Source: JALZEG01 sp046263255 (GTDB taxonomy: Bacteria; Actinomycetota; CADDZG01; WHSQ01). From it: 14,457 nucleotides of DNA. The first letter of the stretch is position 1. Every line of letters begins with the position of its first letter. A model generated the notes under the pieces. That model was given only the letters and a program-made list of their open reading frames with translations, searched no databases and was not told the origin of the DNA. The stretch is from NCBI GenBank assembly GCA_046263255.1, contig JBHELD010000001.1, positions 1-14,457 on the forward strand, given 5' to 3'. A program made the translations under genes and the position numbers. Shown here one piece after another: positions 6,916-11,712 of this stretch.

Positions 6916-7871
6916 GCGCACCTTCCTCCGCGGCGCGCCCGCCGTGGCTGGTGGAGGACATGGCGCGCATCGAGGAGCTGCTGTTCGCCGCCGCCGGCGC
7001 CTCGAAGCTCGCGCTCGTCGCCGAGGCGTCGACGCACCTGATCAAGGCCGGCGGCAAGCGGCTGCGCCCGGCGCTCGTCATGATCTCGTCGCGGGCGGGC
7101 GAGCCCGGGCTGCGCGCGACGGACCTCGCCGCGACGGCGATCGAGCTCGTCCACCTGGCGACGCTGTACCACGACGACGTCATCGACGAGACCGAGACGA
7201 GAAGAGGCGTCCCGACCGCCCACGCAAAGTGGGGAACCGACGTCGCCGTGCTCGCGGGCGACTACCTGTTCGCGAGCGGCAGCGCACTCGGCGCCGACGC
7301 AGGCGGCGAGGTTCCCGGGATCCTCGCCCGCGCGATCGCCGAGGTGTGCGAGGGGCAGATCGCCGAGACCGAGGCCGCAGGCGATCCGGCCCGCTCCCTG
7401 GAGGACTTCCTCGAGACGATCGGCAAGAAGACCGGCGCGCTGTTCAGGGCGTCGTGCGACCTGGGGGCCGCGACCGCGCGGGCTCCCGACGAGCTGCGCC
7501 GGGCCCTGGTGGATTTCGGAGCGCACCTCGGGCTTGCGTTTCAGATGGTCGACGACCTGCTGGACCTGACCGGCGACCCGAAGGTCACCGGGAAGACTCC
7601 CGGGACAGACCTCAGGGAAGGCGTCTACACGCTTCCCGTCCTGCTCGCCTGCCGCGCCGAGCCGGAGCTCGGGCGGCGCCTGCGGGCGGGCCACCGGAGC
7701 GTCGACGACGTTCTCCCCGTGCTCGAGGCGACCGGCGCGCTGGCGGAGGCGTTCGAGCGGGCGCGCGCCGCGTCGAGGGCCGCCGAGGAGGCGTTGCGGG
7801 TCCTGCCGGATACGCCGTGGCGGGAGACGCTGCGGGCGGTCCTCGGGGGCGTCCTGGCGCAGGTCGCGTGA
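6912..7871 (+). CDS. Polyprenyl diphosphate synthase (trans-isoprenyl transferase)
   Basis: A 319-residue enzyme that condenses isopentenyl diphosphate onto an allylic primer to build an all-trans chain, most likely the menaquinone or carotenoid precursor. It shows GGKRLRP (47-53), the first Asp-rich motif DDVID (88-92) with the following RRG, GDYLF, GKKTGALF, and the second motif FQMVDDLLD (210-218) with GDPKVTGK and DLREGVYTLP. The residue five places before the first motif is Ala (A83), typical of enzymes that allow long products rather than stopping at farnesyl or geranylgeranyl. The GTG start at 6912 overlaps the yjbQ stop as GTGA, giving coupled translation. All catalytic residues are present. 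Chain length cannot be fixed from sequence. Confidence 0.92.
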   Translation: MSAPSSAARPPWLVEDMARIEELLFAAAGASKLALVAEASTHLIKAGGKRLRPALVMISSRAGEPGLRATDLAATAIELVHLATLYHDDVIDETETRRGVPTAHAKWGTDVAVLAGDYLFASGSALGADAGGEVPGILARAIAEVCEGQIAETEAAGDPARSLEDFLETIGKKTGALFRASCDLGAATARAPDELRRALVDFGAHLGLAFQMVDDLLDLTGDPKVTGKTPGTDLREGVYTLPVLLACRAEPELGRRLRAGHRSVDDVLPVLEATGALAEAFERARAASRAAEEALRVLPDTPWRETLRAVLGGVLAQVA

Positions 7872-7914
7872 TCCGGCCGTTTGCTTCCTTCCCGTTGGGG
7901 TAGTCTCCAGCTAG

Positions 7915-7931
7915 CAGGTGTATAACACTTG
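7915..7931 (+). promoter_or_regulatory. -10 box TATAAC embedded in a 17-bp near-palindrome
   Basis: CAGGTGT-ATA-ACACTTG (7915-7931) is symmetric apart from one base pair and the centre, and contains TATAAC (7921-7926), the best -10-like hexamer in the 109-bp gap before the gene at 7981. A matching -35 at 17 bp is not evident. An operator overlapping the -10 would fit repressor control; inferred. Confidence 0.4.
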
Positions 7932-7943
7932 CAAGCACAGTGG

Positions 7944-7963
7944 GTCCCGGCACCGGCCGGGAC
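7944..7963 (+). promoter_or_regulatory. 5'-UTR hairpin upstream of a strong ribosome binding site
   Basis: GTCCCGGC (7944-7951) and GCCGGGAC (7956-7963) form a perfect 8-bp stem with loop ACCG. It ends 7 nt before the purine-rich AGGAGAAGGAGG that leads into ATG 7981. There is no T-run, so it is more likely an mRNA stabiliser or translation element than a terminator of the preceding operon. Confidence 0.45.
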
Positions 7964-7980
7964 AGGAGAAGGAGGAAGCC

Positions 7981-8640
7981 ATGCCGAGAGTCAACGAGAC
8001 CGTGGAGCGGGTGCGTTCCCGCGCGATGGAGCTGGGCGTCTACCTGCCGCTAGGGGCCTACGCGACCGTCCGCGACCGCATCACGGACCTGAACGCGCAG
8101 CGCGTGCGGAAGCTCTACGGCGAGCTGGTGGACCGCGGACAGGACCGCGTCGCGCCCGTGGAGCGCGCCGTCCGGCGCCGCTCGCAGCAGGTCGGGGACC
8201 GGGCGGCCGGCGCCGCCACGGAGGCTCGCAAGGTCGCGCGGAAGGCGTCGGCGCGCGCGGCGGCCGCGACGGACACGGTCGCGCCGAAGCTCCCCCGTGT
8301 CGCGGCCCCCAAGAAGGCGAGCGAGCTGCCCATCAAGGGCTACGAGAACCTGACCGCCGCCGACATCGTCGCGGCCGCGAAGGGTTTGACGCAGACGGAG
8401 CTCGCCCGCGTGTACAAGTTCGAGCGCGCGCACGAGAACCGCAGCACCGTCCTGGAGGCCGTCGAAGCCCGCTTGGTCGAGCTGCCGATCCCGACGTACG
8501 ACGCGCTGAACGTCGGGGAGGTCACCGAGCGCCTCGAAGGCCTGTCACCCGAGGAGCTGCACGCGATCCGGCGCTACGAGAGCGAGACCAAGGCCCGCAC
8601 GACCGTCCTCGAGAAGATCGACTCGCTGCTCGCGCGGTAG
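7981..8640 (+). CDS. Two-repeat helical protein (DUF8129 / lipid-droplet-associated-like)
   Basis: A 219-residue protein with GGAGG 5 nt before ATG 7981. Residues 1-60 resemble an actinobacterial N-terminal segment (LGAYATVRDRITDLNAQRVRKLYGELVDRGQDRVAPVERAVRRR). Residues about 60-113 are Ala/Arg/Lys-rich and helical. Residues 117-165 and 169-217 are tandem repeats of one motif, LPI..YxxLxxxxVxxxxxGLxxxELxxxxxFExxxxxRxTVLExxxxxL. This repeat resembles the domain found in actinobacterial proteins annotated as lipid-droplet-associated or DUF8129; I recall it by pattern, not from a search. There is no signal peptide or transmembrane helix. The basic middle could bind acidic membranes or DNA. It has its own promoter region and is convergent with the TetR gene. 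Function unproven. Confidence 0.7.
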   Translation: MPRVNETVERVRSRAMELGVYLPLGAYATVRDRITDLNAQRVRKLYGELVDRGQDRVAPVERAVRRRSQQVGDRAAGAATEARKVARKASARAAAATDTVAPKLPRVAAPKKASELPIKGYENLTAADIVAAAKGLTQTELARVYKFERAHENRSTVLEAVEARLVELPIPTYDALNVGEVTERLEGLSPEELHAIRRYESETKARTTVLEKIDSLLAR

Positions 8641-8666
8641 CCACGCGCGCCGGCGCCGTCGCGAGG

Positions 8667-8683
8667 TCTCCCGTACCGGGAGG
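8667..8683. terminator. Possible bidirectional terminator hairpin
   Basis: CTCCCG-TAC-CGGGAG (8668-8682, extendable by a G-U pair) lies in the 70-bp gap between convergent genes ending at 8640 (+) and 8711 (-). It has a short stem and no T-run on either strand. The call rests on symmetry and position. Confidence 0.4.
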
Positions 8684-8710
8684 ACGGACGAGTGTGTCGG
8701 GGCCTTCCGG

Positions 8711-9253
8711 TTACTTCACCAGCGCCGGCCCGGCCGGCTTCGGCCGTCCCGGCCCCATCCGTTTCACGAACATGTCGACGAGGTGCTCGATGTACGACCC
8801 CTCGTCCGCCGGCAGCACCTGGTTTCCTCCGAGGATCTCCTGCTCGACGAAGAAAGCGAGCAGGGAGTTGAAGAAGAGGCGGGCGGCCATGTGGGGGTCG
8901 ACCTGGCCGCGGGCGCGTTCGTTCATGCGGGCCTCGAGGACCTGCGCGAGCTGCTCGATCGACTCGCCGACCGCATCCGAGAAGAACGCCTCCTTCTCCT
9001 CGGGGAACACCTGCACCTCCTGCAGGAGCAGCCGCGTGAGCTCTTTGTTCCGGCGCAGCACGTCGAAGAACCCGCGCGCCAGGACGATCAGAAGCGCGCG
9101 CAGGTCGAGCTGCGCCGCGAGCTCGGGGAGCGTGCGCAGCAGCGGGAGGAACGAGTGCTCCTCGATGATGGCGCGAAAGAGATCCCGCTTGCCGGCGAAG
9201 TAGTGGTAGATGAGCCCTTCGGTGATGTCCGCCTCGCGCGCGATGTCGCGCAT
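8711..9253 (-). CDS. TetR/AcrR-family transcriptional regulator (5' end problematic)
   Basis: The recognisable DNA-binding part is SMRDIAREADITEGLIYHYFAGKRDLFRAIIEEH, the second half of a TetR helix-turn-helix. The following roughly 150 residues are an all-helical ligand/dimerisation domain (LLRTLPELAAQLDLRALLIVLARGFFDVLRRNKELTRLLLQEV). The only in-frame ATG, at 9253, cuts off helix 1. That helix is clearly encoded just upstream in the same frame (RREDILAASLHLFAEKGFHGTS, 9254-9319), and the frame stays open past the stop of the gene before it. No in-frame ATG, GTG or TTG exists there, and the only CTG is out of frame; a GTA at 9370 overlaps the upstream TAG. The functional protein therefore probably starts near 9370 by a non-standard start, or the sequence carries an error. 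It would sense a small hydrophobic ligand and repress nearby genes; the target is unknown. Confidence 0.8.
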   Translation of the reverse strand: MRDIAREADITEGLIYHYFAGKRDLFRAIIEEHSFLPLLRTLPELAAQLDLRALLIVLARGFFDVLRRNKELTRLLLQEVQVFPEEKEAFFSDAVGESIEQLAQVLEARMNERARGQVDPHMAARLFFNSLLAFFVEQEILGGNQVLPADEGSYIEHLVDMFVKRMGPGRPKPAGPALVK

Positions 9254-9366
9254 GGACGTCCCGTGGAAGCCCTTCTCGGCGAAGAGGTGGAGGCTCGCCG
9301 CGAGGATGTCCTCGCGGCGGTCGCGCCGCGACCCTGCAGCCGGTTCCTTGCCGTCCGGAGGCGCCG

Positions 9367-9693
9367 CTACCGCCCCTTCGCGATCGAGCTGTGGCCTCCG
9401 CGCGAGCGGTCGTTGATCTGGCGCAGGACCTCCTCGCGCGCCTCGCGCACGGCCATGCCCACGTCCGGGTTCTCCGTCTTGGCGAGGAGGTGGTTGGGCC
9501 CGTAGTGGACCTCGAGGACGACGTGGTGACCCGGCACCCTCTGCGCGTTCTGCGCATCGCTGATCCGGACGTTGGCGACGACTTCCTCGCCGACGCCGTT
9601 CAGGCGCCTGTCGATCTTCTGGAGGTCGGCGGTGATCGCGTCGACGTCGGAGTCCTTCAGGTCCTGCCCGGGGGCGGACACCGTTACACGCAT
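9367..9693 (-). CDS. Short ribosome hibernation factor-like protein (HPF/RaiA, S30EA fold)
   Basis: A 108-residue protein. AGGAGG (9704-9699) sits 5 nt before ATG 9693, a textbook start. The pattern fits the S30EA/HPF N-terminal domain: strand MRVTVSAPG, helix SDVDAITADLQKIDRRL, strands VVANVRISDAQ and HHVVLEVHYG, then LLAKTENPDVGMAVREAREEVLRQINDRS, matching the AEADDMYxAIDxAVDxLExQLxxxK end of the family. HPF proteins sit in the ribosomal decoding channel and stop translation in stressed or resting cells. Actinobacteria usually carry a long HPF with an extra dimerisation domain, which is absent here, so this may be a paralogue. The match is distant and basic residues are fewer than usual. 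It lies 29 bp after the glycosyltransferase gene and its stop abuts the TetR coding region. Confidence 0.6.
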   Translation of the reverse strand: MRVTVSAPGQDLKDSDVDAITADLQKIDRRLNGVGEEVVANVRISDAQNAQRVPGHHVVLEVHYGPNHLLAKTENPDVGMAVREAREEVLRQINDRSRGGHSSIAKGR

Positions 9694-9722
9694 ACGGTCC
9701 TCCTGCTCGCCTAGGTCGATGC

Positions 9723-10844
9723 CTACTGTAGCCACTGCGTAAGCGCTGCGGGGATTCGTCCCCCGAATTCCTCTCTTACATGCCTCCGCCCGGCGGCGCC
9801 CATCCGGCGGGCGAGCCCGCGGTCGCTCAGGAGCCGCACTATCGCGTCGGTCAGCCGGGCCGGGTCGCGGGCGTCCACCACGAGCCCCGTGACACCGTCG
9901 ACGACCGCCTCGGGCGTCCCTCCCGAGCGTCCGGTGACGCAGGGGACCTCGCACGCGGACGCCTCGAGGAGGACGACGCCGAGGCCTTCCGTGTCGAGGC
10001 CGAACCACCTATCGGCGACCGGCAGCGCGAACACGTCCGCGGCCGCGAAGACGCCCGGCGCGTCCTCGTCCGGCACCCGCCCCGCGAACACGACCCGTTG
10101 GGGTACCCGCGCGGCGGCCCGCCGGAGAGACCTCTCCTCGGGGCCGGACCCGGCGAGGACGAGCACGAGGTCGGGGACGGCCTCGGCGATCGCGGGCAGC
10201 GCCGCGACGAGGCGGTCGAGGCCCTTGCGCGCGACCATGCGGCCGAAGCAGAGCACGACGCGGTCTTCGGGCGCGAGGTGGAGCCGCCGCCGCGCCTCCT
10301 CTCGTCCGGCGCCGGGACGGAACCGTTCGAGGTCCACCCGCGCCCTCAGGACCGCCAGGGGCGGCACCGGCGCGCCCGCGCGTTCGAGCAGCGCGCGCGT
10401 CCGCGCCGCGGTGAAGAGGCTGACCGGAAGCAGCAGCTCCGCCCGCGAGAGAGCCCGCGCTAGCCTGCCGGCGACGCCGGGGATCGCGGCGGGGACGAGG
10501 AGCTCGGCCCCGTGAAGGACCGCCGCATAACGAAGGCCGGCCTTGCGGACGCGCGGCGCCGTGAGGATCTGGGGCCAGGGCGTCCCGTAGAGGACGCGGT
10601 CGGTCCCCACCTCCTGCGCGGCCGAGACGATCGCGCGAGCCGCGCGGGGGCCCGGGACGAACAACCGCCCGCCGTAGCCGCGGACCGGATACGGGAGGCC
10701 GTCGGGCAGGGGACGCCCATCTCGGCGGGCCGGCGCCAGGACCGCCAGCCGCGGCGCCAGCGCCGAGCACAGCTCCATGAGATAGCTCTCGATGCCCCCG
10801 CGCCCCGGGAGGAACGACGAGGACACCATCAGGGCTTCGGGCAC
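9723..10844 (-). CDS. GT4-family glycosyltransferase (PimB/WaaG-like, GT-B fold)
   Basis: A 373-residue retaining glycosyltransferase of the GT4 kind that would transfer a sugar from a nucleotide donor to a lipid, glycan or small-molecule acceptor at the cytoplasmic membrane face. The N-terminal Rossmann half has SSFLPGRGGIESYLMEL (8-24) and HGAE (111-114). The C-terminal half has VVLCFGRMVARKGLDRLV (196-213), LVLAGSGPE, the EX7E pair E286/E294 in EGLGVVLLEASA, and SGGTPEAVVDGVTGLVVD (307-324). The layout resembles PimB' mannosyltransferases of actinobacteria, but the acceptor cannot be told. The GTG start at 10844 is needed to keep the first beta-strand (EALMVSS). There is no Shine-Dalgarno; a CATAAT box 6 nt upstream suggests a leaderless transcript, so it probably has its own promoter despite the 33-bp gap to the HD-GYP gene. 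Confidence 0.88.
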   Translation of the reverse strand: MPEALMVSSSFLPGRGGIESYLMELCSALAPRLAVLAPARRDGRPLPDGLPYPVRGYGGRLFVPGPRAARAIVSAAQEVGTDRVLYGTPWPQILTAPRVRKAGLRYAAVLHGAELLVPAAIPGVAGRLARALSRAELLLPVSLFTAARTRALLERAGAPVPPLAVLRARVDLERFRPGAGREEARRRLHLAPEDRVVLCFGRMVARKGLDRLVAALPAIAEAVPDLVLVLAGSGPEERSLRRAAARVPQRVVFAGRVPDEDAPGVFAAADVFALPVADRWFGLDTEGLGVVLLEASACEVPCVTGRSGGTPEAVVDGVTGLVVDARDPARLTDAIVRLLSDRGLARRMGAAGRRHVREEFGGRIPAALTQWLQ

Positions 10845-10850
10845 CCGCAG

Positions 10851-10856
10851 ATTATG
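10851..10856 (-). promoter_or_regulatory. -10 box of a leaderless promoter (glycosyltransferase)
   Basis: Minus-strand CATAAT is followed by CTGCGG (6 nt) and then GTG 10844, placing the expected transcription start at the start codon. A weak -35-like TGACGC lies 18 nt upstream. There is no ribosome binding site, which agrees with leaderless translation. Confidence 0.5.
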
Positions 10857-10877
10857 GGGTCCTTCACGGGTGCGGCG

Positions 10878-11603
10878 TCAGCTCGCCCGGGCCACCTTGT
10901 CCAGGTAGACGTCCGCCCTCGAGCGGCGCGGCTCGTCGAGAAGGCCGCTTCGGTAGGCCTCGTGCATCGCCTCCACGAGCATCGGGTCGAACTGCGTCCC
11001 CGCGTGCCTCCGCAGCTCCCGGAGGGCCTCCTCCGTCCCGAGGATGTGGCCGTAGGGTCTGTCGCTGGTCATCGCGTCGAAGGCGTCCACGACGAGGATG
11101 ATCCGCGCCTCGATCGGGACGCGCACGCCGGCGAGCCCGCTCGGGTAGCCGTTGCCGTCCCAGCACTCGTGGTGGTGGAGCACGACCGGGACCAGGCGGT
11201 CCATCCCCGGCACACGCGAGAGGATGCTCGCCCCGAGGATGGGGTGGAGCCGGACGAGGTAACGCTCGTCCGCGTTGAGCGGCCCCGTCTTGTTCAGCAC
11301 CTTGTCGGGGATCCCGATCTTCCCGATGTCGTGGACGAGGCCGGCCTGTTGCATGAACGCCACGTCGGCCTTGCCGAAGCCGAGGAGCCGGGCGACGTCG
11401 CCGCTCGTCGTCGCGACGCGGCACGAGTGGCCGCCCGTGTAGGTGTCGTGCTCGTTCACGCTCCGGACGAGCGACTGGAGCGCCTGGTGCAGGTCTCCGA
11501 CTCCGGCCGGTCGAGGCTTGGAGCCCGTCCCCGGCGCCGCCGTCGGATCGACGACCCGCGCGTTCCCGGTGAGGAGTCCGCCGTGGTTCTGGATCAGCTT
11601 CAC
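10878..11603 (-). CDS. Stand-alone HD-GYP domain phosphodiesterase
   Basis: A 241-residue protein consisting of a short unstructured N-terminus (1-35) and one HD-GYP domain, the type that hydrolyses cyclic di-GMP or related cyclic dinucleotides. The metal-binding and signature residues are intact: EHDTYTGGHS (51-60), HDIGKIGIPD (91-100), H120, HHHECWDGNGYPSGL (143-157) and DAFDAMTSDRPY (173-184). There is no receiver, PAS, GAF or transmembrane part, so input must come from elsewhere. GTG 11603 is preceded by AAGGAAGGG about 6 nt upstream. The 109-bp leader contains a perfect TGACTAGTCA palindrome (11646-11655) and a hairpin (11625-11641). It is encoded between the integrin-like surface protein and the glycosyltransferase, so control of surface properties by cyclic dinucleotides is an attractive inference. 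Confidence 0.9.
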   Translation of the reverse strand: MKLIQNHGGLLTGNARVVDPTAAPGTGSKPRPAGVGDLHQALQSLVRSVNEHDTYTGGHSCRVATTSGDVARLLGFGKADVAFMQQAGLVHDIGKIGIPDKVLNKTGPLNADERYLVRLHPILGASILSRVPGMDRLVPVVLHHHECWDGNGYPSGLAGVRVPIEARIILVVDAFDAMTSDRPYGHILGTEEALRELRRHAGTQFDPMLVEAMHEAYRSGLLDEPRRSRADVYLDKVARAS

Positions 11604-11624
11604 GGAGCCCTTCCTTTCGACCGT

Positions 11625-11655
11625 CTCCGGGGCGTCCGGAGGATGTGACTAGTCA
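11625..11655 (-). promoter_or_regulatory. Leader of the HD-GYP gene: hairpin plus perfect 10-bp palindrome
   Basis: CTCCGG (11625-11630) and CCGGAG (11636-11641) form a 6-bp hairpin with a 5-nt loop just upstream of the ribosome binding site. TGACTAGTCA (11646-11655) is perfectly symmetric. Upstream is the most AT-rich patch in the area (around 11672-11690), where a promoter would be expected, but no convincing -35/-10 pair was found. Confidence 0.35.
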
Positions 11656-11712
11656 GGAAGAGCTATCGGCAGATTTTTCCAGTAGCTTGAAAGGGTGGTC
11701 GCGAGGCGGCGC

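Noticed and set aside
6034..6921. Extending the small membrane protein to a 295-codon frame
   Set aside because: The extra N-terminal part is antisense to yjbQ, whereas GTG 6330 has a GGAGG site at proper spacing and starts a sensible amphipathic helix.
10512..11648. A 378-codon + strand frame opposite the glycosyltransferase and HD-GYP genes
   Set aside because: Antisense to two genes with intact catalytic motifs; the protein resembles no family and is charged low complexity.
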